Positions 56,570-64,000 of a stretch of DNA of 64,000 bases are shown in pieces (positions within the stretch are counted from its first letter, which is position 1; every line of letters starts with the position of its first letter). The position numbers were made by a program, and so were the translations under genes. The notes beneath the pieces were generated by a model. The model saw only the letters and a list, made by a program, of their open reading frames with translations. It searched no databases and was not told the DNA's origin. Source of the stretch: Andalucia godoyi (Eukaryota > Discoba > Jakobea > Jakobida > Andaluciidae); contig VRVR01000046.1 of assembly GCA_009859145.1 (NCBI GenBank), forward strand, positions 1 to 64,000, read 5' to 3'.

Positions 56570-57688
56570 ATGGCTCTACCGCTGTCTGGAATTCGAGTGC
56601 TATCACTTGAAAAGCTGCTTCCAGCACCGTTCTGCACTCGAATATTGTGCGATCTCGGGGCCTCCATCACGCGCGTGGTCGATCCCCGCTTTCCGGATAT
56701 GGTGAGCACCCTTCCTCCGTTCACAGGTCCAAAGGGACCCTCGTTTTTGCATGCCGGTCTCAACTATGGCAAACGCGATCTCGTTGGTCAGCTGGACGAT
56801 GCATCGTTTCGAGCCTCGTTGCTGTCATCACTCTGTGACTATGATGTACTCGTGATCAATATGAAACCAGGGGCGTTTGAATCTCTCTTCAGCATCACGT
56901 CGCTGGACTCTGTTCGACAGACCTACAACCCGAGGCTGATCGTCTGTTTTCTGACTGCGTACTCGTTGGCAGAGTCTCCATGGCAGGGTCTTCCCGGCCA
57001 CGATCTAAACTGCGTGGCTCGCGCGGGCCTCTTGCGCGTTCCGACTGCAGGACCGGCGATGACTTCCACGTTTATTGCGGACTACTTTTGCGCTTGGAGC
57101 GCAGCAACAAGGGTTCTTGCGGCGCTGTTCCAGCTACGGACGAGCGATCCACAAGCGCATGGAATGGTTCTAGACTGTTCCATGCTGCAGGGAGCAGCGA
57201 CTGCGCTGTTTTTGCACAACTGCGTCAGCTGGAATGTTGGAAAGAACGGCGACCAAGCGCTAGCTGCATTGCATGGTGCGTGGCCAAACTACGAAATTTA
57301 TGAGTGTGCGGACTCGCAGTTTGTGGCCATTGGATGCCTGGAGCCGGAGTTCTGGGCACGGTTCCTGCGCGTCATGATGTTTGACTCGACTCACCTTCCG
57401 AAGTCTCTGCAGTCTTTCGTTGCAGATCCCAAACGTGCATTGGAAGTTCGGAACGAATTGCAGAGACTGTTGAAGACGTGCAGCGCCCAGGAGGTGGAGA
57501 AGAGATGTGCCTCTGCGAAGGTTCCCGTTGATCGGATTCTGAGTCCATCCGAATCGTGGAGCGCCCACAAGCAAGTATACGAGGAGCTTGGCATGGTACG
57601 GCGTGTAAATGTCAACGGAAAGGAACTTGTGTTTCCAGTGGCATGTCCTTTTCCTGTCACCAGTCTGCCGGTGCAGTCCAAGCTGTGA
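56570..57688 (+). CDS. Alpha-methylacyl-CoA racemase-like CoA-transferase family III enzyme with PTS1
   Basis: A 372-residue protein of the CaiB/BaiF/AMACR family. The N-terminus PLSGIRVLSLEKLLPAPFCTRILCDLGASITRVVDP is the family's opening block. LPGHDLNCVARAGLL (about residue 143) matches the AMACR GHDxNYLALSG motif with the catalytic His/Asp pair, and LDCSMLQGAA is the second acidic region (AMACR D-x-xM). The last three residues are SKL, a canonical peroxisomal type 1 targeting signal, so the enzyme should work in peroxisomal branched-chain fatty-acid or sterol side-chain oxidation. Length is that of AMACR (about 380). A formyl-CoA-type transferase is less likely given the GHDxN motif. Confidence 0.88.
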   Translation: MALPLSGIRVLSLEKLLPAPFCTRILCDLGASITRVVDPRFPDMVSTLPPFTGPKGPSFLHAGLNYGKRDLVGQLDDASFRASLLSSLCDYDVLVINMKPGAFESLFSITSLDSVRQTYNPRLIVCFLTAYSLAESPWQGLPGHDLNCVARAGLLRVPTAGPAMTSTFIADYFCAWSAATRVLAALFQLRTSDPQAHGMVLDCSMLQGAATALFLHNCVSWNVGKNGDQALAALHGAWPNYEIYECADSQFVAIGCLEPEFWARFLRVMMFDSTHLPKSLQSFVADPKRALEVRNELQRLLKTCSAQEVEKRCASAKVPVDRILSPSESWSAHKQVYEELGMVRRVNVNGKELVFPVACPFPVTSLPVQSKL

Positions 57689-57900
57689 GAACCTTTCCAG
57701 ATGCGTTTTCGGGCTTCTGTGCGCGTATATTACTTTTCTTTGGTGTCAAGTTTATCCTCTTTTTTTTTTTTTAATTTATTTATTTTTTTTTTGCTTTGCG
57801 AAATGCGTCGATTCGGAACAGCCAACGATCAAAGGGGGCAGCTGCGTTAATGGTTTCGTCATTCATCTTCTCTTTTTGCTATTTTCCTCGAAATTCTGTG

Positions 57901-59319
57901 TTAGGAGCTGCCTCTTTCATCCGAAAACGTCTGGAATGGCAATCGATGCTTCCTCTTTCGCTGGTAAACAATGAAGACGGCTGCTCCAATGACGACCGCT
58001 GCAGCTGCCAGCACGCTGATGGCAATAGTCGCTTGGTTGGACAATCCATTACCATCGTCTGTCGAGTCGGTCCGAGGACGTGGCGTCAGCATGATCTCTC
58101 CGAGGTTGGATGCCGTCTGTCCGCTCAGAAATTCTCCTCGAACAATGATGTTGGGCAGCACAACCTGTTCGAATTCCGGCATCTGAATGCGAAGCGTGTA
58201 TACTCCATCCGCGAGCAGCCGATAAAAGTATCCGTGCTGTGTGCAGTGAATTACCTTGTCGATTCCATCAACGGAGATGGCTGCAGTGCGCATGTCAAGG
58301 ACCGAAACATCGCCACTGACAACAACACGACCTCGAATTCCGCGATGCACCTGCTCGAGGAGGGCGATCATCGGATTCCGGTTCTCTGCCCAGAAGCCAG
58401 CGACTTCCTCCACAGGAGCAAGATACTCGTCCGTGAGCTCGAGTGTCACATCAAAATCTTCGGCGTGGACGTAGCTCCAATCCTGCAAGCCCCCATCGAT
58501 TTCCCACCACTTTGCTCCATTGGTGATGCCGCCCGGGAACCGCGAAGAGTTCCACATGGTGGGATGTGCTCTGGCGTACGCAGAAGCATAAGAGCGGTAG
58601 AAGGCGTCATCAGGAGAGGCGACATACACGGTGCCGTTGCCGACATAGACTGGAAATGAATTGTCGTACGGATAGTTCACAACCAGCGCACCCGTGTGGA
58701 GATTGGCGGACGCTTGGAACTTGGACGCTGGGAGGGACCAGTTCATGTACGCGTAGGTCTCCGGCTGGATTTCTGTCGGATCGGCAATGGGGAACCGATT
58801 CGGGAAGTTTCGATTGAGATCAAATCCGTTGGCGTTTCTTCGTTGCCTGAGCTCAAATCCATCTGGGTTCAAGGACGGAAGCACGGAAATGAGCGTGTTT
58901 TGCAACAGCCATGAGATCCGCGGATCGACTCTTGCTGGATCCTTCGTGTTGTAATAGATTGCATCTGCTACGATCTGTATGAAGTGGAGTGTCATCTCAC
59001 GACCCACAATTTCGTTCCCGTGGATGTTCCCCGTGTATCGGAAACTGGGAACCGCGTCGCTCCACACGGGCAACGGGTCCGGTCTGAACTCAATGGCCCA
59101 CAGCTCACGAAGCTGCACGGATTTCCCGATGCTATACACCCGGACACGATCGCCAAGTACGCATTCAATCGAGTGCAAGAAATCAGTCAGCTGCGTGTAG
59201 TTGTGGTACGTAAAGTCCAAGTCAGGGTACGTGCAGACTGTCCGAGCAGAACCGAACACCACACAGTAACGGAAGCCGCAGCTGAAAAACAACCCAAACA
59301 GAATGAAGAAGAATCTCAT
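57901..59319 (-). CDS. M14 metallocarboxypeptidase, membrane-anchored (CPM/CPD-like)
   Basis: A 472-residue protein with signal peptide (FFFILFGLFFSCGFRYCVVFGSA). The peptidase domain keeps all M14B residues: zinc ligands in NIHGNEIVGREM, substrate-binding DLNRNFPN, the third zinc His in SANLHTGALVVNYPYDN, and the catalytic Glu in VTLELTDEY. It is followed by a transthyretin-like domain (IRGRVVVSGDVSVLDM, GYFYRLLADGVYTLRI) and one TM segment near residue 430-452 (TIAISVLAAAAVVIGAAVFIV) with a short basic tail. It should remove C-terminal basic residues from peptides in the secretory pathway or at the cell surface. No intron. Confidence 0.93.
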   Translation of the reverse strand: MRFFFILFGLFFSCGFRYCVVFGSARTVCTYPDLDFTYHNYTQLTDFLHSIECVLGDRVRVYSIGKSVQLRELWAIEFRPDPLPVWSDAVPSFRYTGNIHGNEIVGREMTLHFIQIVADAIYYNTKDPARVDPRISWLLQNTLISVLPSLNPDGFELRQRRNANGFDLNRNFPNRFPIADPTEIQPETYAYMNWSLPASKFQASANLHTGALVVNYPYDNSFPVYVGNGTVYVASPDDAFYRSYASAYARAHPTMWNSSRFPGGITNGAKWWEIDGGLQDWSYVHAEDFDVTLELTDEYLAPVEEVAGFWAENRNPMIALLEQVHRGIRGRVVVSGDVSVLDMRTAAISVDGIDKVIHCTQHGYFYRLLADGVYTLRIQMPEFEQVVLPNIIVRGEFLSGQTASNLGEIMLTPRPRTDSTDDGNGLSNQATIAISVLAAAAVVIGAAVFIVYQRKRKHRLPFQTFSDERGSS

Positions 59320-59722
59320 CTGTCCTTTTCTTTTCTGTTCTGTTCTGTTCTATTCCTCCCCTTCTTCTCTGTCTCTTCTTTCTTCCTTTCGTTCTTTTAT
59401 TTTATTTTTTAATGCACTGTTTTGTTACTATTTCTTTCTTCTGTCGTTCAATGTTGCGAGGCTTGAATCGCACAGTTTGTTCCACAAAGGCCGCCGATCT
59501 TGGAATCGACTGTAGTCAGTGGAATTTGGTTAGCAGATAACCACACGATCCAAAATAGCCCAAATCGCATTTGAATTCCACTCTTTCTATTTGGTTTGCA
59601 GTGTTTTGTTGGATTTGTTTTGTTGGATTTGTTTTGTTTTGCATGTTTGTGATTTTCCGTTTGTTTGTTTTTGCGTTGTACGTTCCAGTAGAAGAAGCAG
59701 CGGGAGAAGTGGGAGAGAAAAG
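59320..59722. other. Bidirectional spacer, carboxypeptidase and COX7A
   Basis: 403 bp between divergent start codons. It contains a TTCTG pentamer run (59327-59350), pyrimidine tracts to about 59450 and a TTTTGTTGGATTTG direct repeat near 59605-59640. No gene is seen. Confidence 0.4.
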
Positions 59723-59941
59723 ATGATCGATCTGAACAAGCTTTGGAACAACGAAAACAAGGTTCCGGGTCTCCAGCAGACTTTCAAGCTTGGAGTGTCC
59801 GATGTTCCCATTCATCTGCGAGGCGGGTCTCGTGACAAGGCTGTTTTCCAGCTCGGAATCGGCTTGTTTGCGCTCTGCACATCCGTCGCGACCTTTGGCC
59901 TTGTCAAGAACCTCATCTTCAATACCGGAAAGAAGCAGTAA
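59723..59941 (+). CDS. Cytochrome c oxidase subunit 7A-like
   Basis: A 72-residue protein of the inner mitochondrial membrane. LGVSDVPIHLRGGSRDKAVFQLGIGL is the COX7A core (PVHLKGG-x-x-D), followed by one TM segment (about 42-64, GIGLFALCTSVATFGLVKNLI). Length and single TM match the subunit. No cleavable presequence is evident in the first 30 residues, which is seen in some protist and plant versions. Confidence 0.8.
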   Translation: MIDLNKLWNNENKVPGLQQTFKLGVSDVPIHLRGGSRDKAVFQLGIGLFALCTSVATFGLVKNLIFNTGKKQ

Positions 59942-60262
59942 GCAACAACTACCTACAACGATGTCAATAAGGAAAGAACACGCATGGCGCAATAGTTTTT
60001 GTTCTGTCTGTGTGTTTTTTTATATATTAAAAGCTTTAAGTAATAATGATGAGGACGATGGATGGGATCTGGATATCCGCGCACTTTGCAGTTACGCAAA
60101 GGTCGGAGATGACTCGTCTCGTTTTGTTTTGTTTATGTTTTTGGGTTGATGTTTTTGTTTTGTTTTTCCTTCTTCATTCGTTTACATATATACATATATA
60201 TTTTGTGACTTGTGGAGTGCAAGGTATAAAAAGTGCAGGCGGAGGAGGAAGTGGTGGCTGTA
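59942..60262. other. Intergenic region before CSN7
   Basis: 321 bp. It includes TATATATTAAAAGC (about 60020), T-runs and a TATATATACATATATATT alternation (60185-60203) about 60 bases before the CSN7 start, plausible core promoter sequence. Confidence 0.4.
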
Positions 60263-60829
60263 ATGTCGTCGTTTGGTTCGTTGCTTGCGTCGTGTTCGTC
60301 GTCGGCAACAGTGCACAGCTGCATTCTTGCAATCCTGGATTCGCCGCAGGAGCTTCATTTTTCGTCGGTTATGTTCCACGCGCGCTTTGAGGAGCATGCG
60401 AGTGCAGAAGACCGTCTTTTGCTTGATATATTCAGTCGGGGTTCTGTGCAAGACTATGAGCAGGCTGTTCAGTCCGGCCTGATCTCGACGGTTTTGTCCG
60501 ACGAAGCGCGGCTCAAGCTCGGCTACTTGTCTGTCTTGTCTGCGGCGTTGCAGACATCCTCCGGAAACAAGATTGCCTTCGACGACTTGAAGATGCTGAC
60601 ATGTGTCCAGACGGACGAGCAGGTCGAGCTGCTTGTGCTCGAAGCAATCGAACGAGGCCTGATTGTCGCCACCATCGATCAGAAGGAACGGTGTGTACGC
60701 GTCTCAAAGTGCCTCGATGCGCGCGACGTCATCTCCATCGATCAGATAGCGCATCATGCATCACTGCTCCAACAATGGCTCACGGACTCGGAACTCGCAA
60801 TCGCCAGCATGGAAAAGGCTCTCTCCTAG
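60263..60829 (+). CDS. COP9 signalosome subunit 7-like PCI protein
   Basis: A 188-residue protein consisting of one PCI domain. Helical repeats (about 10-95, with LLLDIFSRGSVQDYEQA) lead into the winged helix: ARLKLGYLSVLSAALQTSSGNKIAFDDLKMLT, VELLVLEAIERGLIVATIDQKERCVRVSKCLDARDV. The order and the LEAIERGLIxATIDQ segment match CSN7 (COPS7), and the helical region after it matches the start of its tail. CSN7 usually has 215-275 residues, so the C-terminal tail is short here. eIF3m is the main alternative but is normally longer at the N-terminus. The signalosome removes NEDD8 from cullins. Confidence 0.82.
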   Translation: MSSFGSLLASCSSSATVHSCILAILDSPQELHFSSVMFHARFEEHASAEDRLLLDIFSRGSVQDYEQAVQSGLISTVLSDEARLKLGYLSVLSAALQTSSGNKIAFDDLKMLTCVQTDEQVELLVLEAIERGLIVATIDQKERCVRVSKCLDARDVISIDQIAHHASLLQQWLTDSELAIASMEKALS

Positions 60830-60958
60830 AACCCGTTCCCTGCCTCCGCGGCCCTCTCAAAGATTGTGTAATGTGTATATAATGTTCTTTATGTTTTAAA
60901 GCGTACGGCATGTGCTGTTGTGAGTGTGGCCTGGTGCGCTGTAGCCACGCAATTGACT

Positions 60959-60998
60959 TGTGTGTGTATGTGTATATGTGTATGTGTGTATGTGTGTG
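60959..60998. repeat. TGTATG/TG microsatellite
   Basis: An imperfect TG/TATG run in the 169-bp gap between the convergent CSN7 and MOG1 genes, ending just at the MOG1 stop codon (60999). Confidence 0.75.
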
Positions 60999-61559
60999 TC
61001 AGCCAAATACGCTCCAGTCGACAACCGAGACGCTGTTTGCAATGTCCGTGAGCAACGATACGCAGGCGGGCAGCGTAACTGCGGCAATCTTGATGGGATC
61101 CGCGTGTTGGGCAACCGAAGATTCAGGGTGCACACTCTCATTTGCATAGAGCGAGACCACAAAGTCCGTCTGGACGTGTGGGAACCGGATGACGGCAATG
61201 ACGACGCGGACGGTATTGGCGGCCGTGAACTGTGCATTCTTGGAGATGCAAGCCCTCCCGACCGCAAGCCCCATTGTCGGAGTCAGCTGGCGGGACTCGA
61301 CATCGCCACCGACGACCTCGCCTTGGGCGCACTCGATGATTTCCATCCAGTGCTGCAGCGCAAACACCCGTGGCTCCACCCAGTCTGGCTGCATCTCGAG
61401 AACATCAAAAAGCAGCGACTGGTCCACATCCGGGTCCACAAACGATTCTTGGAAGTCGGGCACCTCCTGGTGCTCAGACACATCAAGAAACCGACTCGGG
61501 ATCATCGCAGTCATTGCTCCACCATACAACTCGCGACAAGTCACATCCTCGCGGTCCAT
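60999..61559 (-). CDS. MOG1/RANGRF, Ran GTPase-binding protein
   Basis: A 186-residue protein from an ATG at 61559. The start ELYGGAMTAMIPSRFLDVSEHQEVPDFQESFVDP...DQSLLFDVLE matches MOG1 (LFGGAFSA, D-V-S-x-x-R/Q-x-VPDNQEVF, DQSL). The later segment (VVIAVIRFPHVQTDFVVSLYAN) is the LR-x-PQ-x-TDLLL strand. MOG1 binds Ran and helps nucleotide release, supporting nuclear transport. A TTCCCAC repeat lies just upstream. The ORF extension to 61667 begins at a non-ATG codon and includes that repeat, so I exclude it. Confidence 0.9.
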   Translation of the reverse strand: MDREDVTCRELYGGAMTAMIPSRFLDVSEHQEVPDFQESFVDPDVDQSLLFDVLEMQPDWVEPRVFALQHWMEIIECAQGEVVGGDVESRQLTPTMGLAVGRACISKNAQFTAANTVRVVIAVIRFPHVQTDFVVSLYANESVHPESSVAQHADPIKIAAVTLPACVSLLTDIANSVSVVDWSVFG

Positions 61560-61888
61560 TCCTCTTGCGCTTTTCCCACTCCCCACTCCGCACTTCCCAC
61601 TTCCCACTTCCCACTCCTCACCGATCACTCCGCATTCGACCTCGGGCATCCGTGTGCTGCGCTGCATTGGTTTTTCCTACCCGGCTTCTGGCGGGCGATC
61701 GGTTCGCACAGAGTTGAGACTGATGCTTAGCGGGATTCGGTTGAAATTGAACTCAAAAAGAAAACTGGGTTGCGAGATTTCCTGCACGCAGCACAGTCCG
61801 TACCTCCTCATATCCCCAATGCGCCCGTGTTATGCGTGTTGACTTTTTTGGATCGTCTTCTGTTCTGTTTGATGATTGGGAGAAATAA
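61560..61888. other. Bidirectional spacer
   Basis: 329 bp between MOG1 and the last gene. It has the TTCCCAC repeat (61590-61617) on the MOG1 side and T-rich sequence close to the last start. Short ORFs only. Confidence 0.35.
61590..61617. repeat. TTCCCAC minisatellite, about 3 copies
   Basis: A 7-bp unit repeated three to four times, about 30-58 bases upstream of the MOG1 start codon. Confidence 0.8.
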
Positions 61889-64000
61889 ATGGGCGAGTTG
61901 GTAACAGGTAGAGATGAACAGCTGTTCTTGTTTGCCATCCGTGCAAAACGACCAAGCTGGAATTCTGTTCCCGAGATTGTGGAGACTTCGAATCCTGCGC
62001 TGTTTGCGTCGCTTTCGACATCCGATCAGCAGTCTCTCGTTGATTGGATAGACTGCACGTGGTCTCCGTATGAAGAGCAGTTCAAAAAGCAGCAAGGGTT
62101 TTGCTGGAGACGGGCACTTCCTGCTGCGTCGACACAGTGGGGGAACCGAGGCTCGCGGACCATGTTTGCGTGCTCCGCAGATGCGTTCGTCGTCGTGTTC
62201 CACTCGCTGGTCATCAGAGTGACTCCAGACATCCCAGAGACAATCATATTGCAAGAACGGATGATTGAAGAGTCGTTGCATCAGCTTGTTTTCGACATCC
62301 AATCCGGACCGTCGACCACAACGAGCTTGGAGCAGAACGTCAAGTCTCTCAGCGCCTGGCTGGAGCTGATCATCACGCAAATTCTGGAAGATTATGAACA
62401 GTACAGATTCACTACTGGCTATCCAAGAGACGATATCCCAATGAGACACCGACGGTTCGTTTTGTGCCAAAGGAACATGTCTCCACAGCGACGGTCCCCG
62501 CCGCCTCCACCGCCATTGCCTCCGCTGGAATACTGGATGCAAAAAGGACATCGAATTTCATTGGTTCGTCCGTCCCCGAAATACGAATCTGATGAATTCG
62601 AGTCTTGCAGTAGCGATAGCGACGACGAGATCGACAAGAATGTGGTGTACGACAAAGAAGACCGCGGAACAATGCATGACGATCATGTAGAAATCGAGCC
62701 TCCCAGACCAAAAGCTCGCATCCATCCATCCAAACTCGGCAAGGCCGTGAGCAGGAAAAAGACTGTCGCGCCACCGCGCAGGGATAGCCGTTCTGGGAGT
62801 ACGAAAAGAGATCAGAAGGAGATGACCATCGAGCGACCCACTTCACTTGTGAGCGTTAGTCTTAGTCCGACGGTCGGTGGCACTCTTCCCCATGCATTCT
62901 TAACATCAAGTTCTGCACAGCCTTCTGCAGGTCGAGCATCTGACCTCGGGTTGCTTCTCGATGATGTTGTACCGGGTGGCGGAGGACCGCCGTCGCGGGG
63001 TCCACCACCTCTGGAATCCACCATTCCTCTCCAACTTTCTCTGCAGTCCTCCGGACCTCCGATGCCTCTGACCTCTACATCCTCTTCTTTTGCCCCACCT
63101 CCTTCTTCACAGTCCTGTCCTTCACCCCAACCACCGCCACCGCCGCCGCCGGCATGCGCTGCTCCACAACTAAATCGATCCATGCCCATGCATCCGCCGC
63201 CGCCGCCGCCGCCGCCATTGCAGGTGGTGCCAGCACAACTACAGCAACAGCAGCAGGACCAAGCTCCCCGTCCTGTGGAATGTGTCGAAATCGAATATGA
63301 CCCAAGAATGGAAGATGCATGGCAGCCATGTGACGAAGATCTGTGCGTCGACGAATATGGTGATGAACCGGAAGAATGGACATCAGATGGCATCCAGATG
63401 CCAGAGGAGACAGAGGAGACAGAGGAGCCGAAACAACAAGTGAGACTGGACGAGAAAAAAATCGAAGAACCACGAATCGATGAATTGCAGGATGGGAAGA
63501 AGAAGAAGCCTTCGAAACCACAGGAGGGCCCGTCATGTTGCACGATATGGATGGCAAGTGCTAGGAACACTGTCCGAAAATATGCATCCTTTCATTGGCA
63601 CCCTACTTTCATGCGGATGACGCTACTTGCTCCAAAGACAGTGCTCTATTCTCTTGCGTTTCTTCCCCTTGCCGCCGCACTTGGAGTACTCGTTGTGCCG
63701 ACGCTTGCTATTCTCATTGGCTGCTTCCCCAGCGGTCGATCGGGGATGTTTCAACATGAATCTAAACACGACGTCACAAGTTCGGTGTGGGGCTCGCTCT
63801 GTCTGGTGGGCATAGCCCTCGCCTGGATCTGCAACATCAACGATCTGTTGGCATCGGTTCTTGCCCCTCTTGCCATCATCTACATTTTCGGGTCTCTGAG
63901 CTTGCGCCAAGAATCGTCGATGTTTTTGAACGCTCCGTCCGAGTACCGGCAGCCGAGAGTTCGCTATGAGTTCATTTCAAATTACATTGCGTATTTTTCA
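61889..64000 (+). CDS. Proline-rich protein with C-terminal membrane segments, truncated by window end
   Basis: An uninterrupted frame of 704 codons from the ATG at 61889 to the last base, still open. Residues 1-180 look globular (WNSVPEIVETSNPALFASL, SLVDWIDCTWSPYEEQF, FVVVFHSLVIRVTPDIPET). Residues about 195-215 start a proline-rich region (PPPPPPLPPLEY). An acidic patch (ESDEFESCSSDSDDE) and basic stretches follow, then poly-Pro runs near 415-440 next to Gln and acidic blocks. From about 584 there are hydrophobic segments (VLYSLAFLPLAAALGVLVV; LCLVGIALAWICNIND; VLAPLAIIYIFGSL). The poly-Pro could bind EVH1, WW, SH3 or profilin. I do not recognise the family. ORFs on the minus strand (for example 61808-62551 and 62812-63570) are shadows. 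Confidence 0.7.
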   Translation, partial: MGELVTGRDEQLFLFAIRAKRPSWNSVPEIVETSNPALFASLSTSDQQSLVDWIDCTWSPYEEQFKKQQGFCWRRALPAASTQWGNRGSRTMFACSADAFVVVFHSLVIRVTPDIPETIILQERMIEESLHQLVFDIQSGPSTTTSLEQNVKSLSAWLELIITQILEDYEQYRFTTGYPRDDIPMRHRRFVLCQRNMSPQRRSPPPPPPLPPLEYWMQKGHRISLVRPSPKYESDEFESCSSDSDDEIDKNVVYDKEDRGTMHDDHVEIEPPRPKARIHPSKLGKAVSRKKTVAPPRRDSRSGSTKRDQKEMTIERPTSLVSVSLSPTVGGTLPHAFLTSSSAQPSAGRASDLGLLLDDVVPGGGGPPSRGPPPLESTIPLQLSLQSSGPPMPLTSTSSSFAPPPSSQSCPSPQPPPPPPPACAAPQLNRSMPMHPPPPPPPPLQVVPAQLQQQQQDQAPRPVECVEIEYDPRMEDAWQPCDEDLCVDEYGDEPEEWTSDGIQMPEETEETEEPKQQVRLDEKKIEEPRIDELQDGKKKKPSKPQEGPSCCTIWMASARNTVRKYASFHWHPTFMRMTLLAPKTVLYSLAFLPLAAALGVLVVPTLAILIGCFPSGRSGMFQHESKHDVTSSVWGSLCLVGIALAWICNINDLLASVLAPLAIIYIFGSLSLRQESSMFLNAPSEYRQPRVRYEFISNYIAYFS

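Noticed and set aside
61808-62551. 247-residue minus-strand ORF near the right end
   Set aside because: It lies antisense to the longer, uninterrupted frame starting at 61889, which has poly-Pro and TM features.

Overview
The window is nuclear DNA from a gene-dense, intron-poor, single-celled eukaryote. I find about 33 protein genes on both strands. Neighbours are often under 150 bp apart and commonly divergent or tail-to-tail, and at least one convergent pair overlaps inside both coding regions. Only four genes need an intron: eS8, ARL1, the DHX57-like helicase and one small gene. The introns are short (108-175 nt) with GTATGT or GTACGT donors. ORFs were trimmed to the first plausible ATG. 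I cannot name the species. The gene content points to a free-living cell with a flagellum (RJL GTPase, CFAP36, a probable axonemal/basal-body protein), mitochondria (COX7A, mS26, a scramblase with a presequence-like N-terminus), peroxisomes (an AMACR-like enzyme ending in SKL) and an actin cytoskeleton (six-repeat villin with headpiece).

Layout: 1-1.9 kb holds the 5' part of an LTR-retrotransposon gag-like ORF and a gene-poor stretch. 1.9-13 kb carries a FLYWCH/FAR1-like zinc-domain protein, a MAP2K-like pseudokinase, a small membrane protein, eS8 (one intron, two AACCCTAG boxes upstream), RJL GTPase divergent from a flagellar-type protein, a LOA1-type acyltransferase, ARL1 (one intron), a RUS/DUF647 protein and a PP2C phosphatase. 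13.5-21.2 kb holds a secreted glycosidase (possible GH162), PRP3, methylthioribose-1-phosphate isomerase and villin. 21.6-29.3 kb is one gene for a roughly 2,580-residue surface protein with two tandem S41 protease units. 29.6-36.2 kb has the helicase, mS26, a small two-exon gene and the scramblase.

36.2-38 kb is gene-poor and holds a degraded-looking CXC-domain ORF. 38-42.7 kb has a GH38 alpha-mannosidase and CFAP36. 42.7-44 kb is a gene-poor island flanked by a 9-bp direct repeat. 44-50.7 kb has a large LRR/multi-TM receptor-like protein, a NAT8-like acetyltransferase and a two-TM protein. 50.7-52.4 kb is gene-poor. 52.4-64 kb carries a NUP88-like nucleoporin, a small secreted protein, AMACR, an M14 carboxypeptidase, COX7A, CSN7, MOG1 and a proline-rich membrane protein that runs off the window.

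Most genes are housekeeping and not functionally clustered. The less ordinary items are the double-S41 surface protein, the LRR/multi-TM receptor, the fully degenerate MAP2K-like pseudokinase, the possible beta-1,2-glucanase, ubiquitin-interacting-like motifs in CFAP36, and several orphan ORFs in the gene-poor islands. I found no tRNA, rRNA or CRISPR array.
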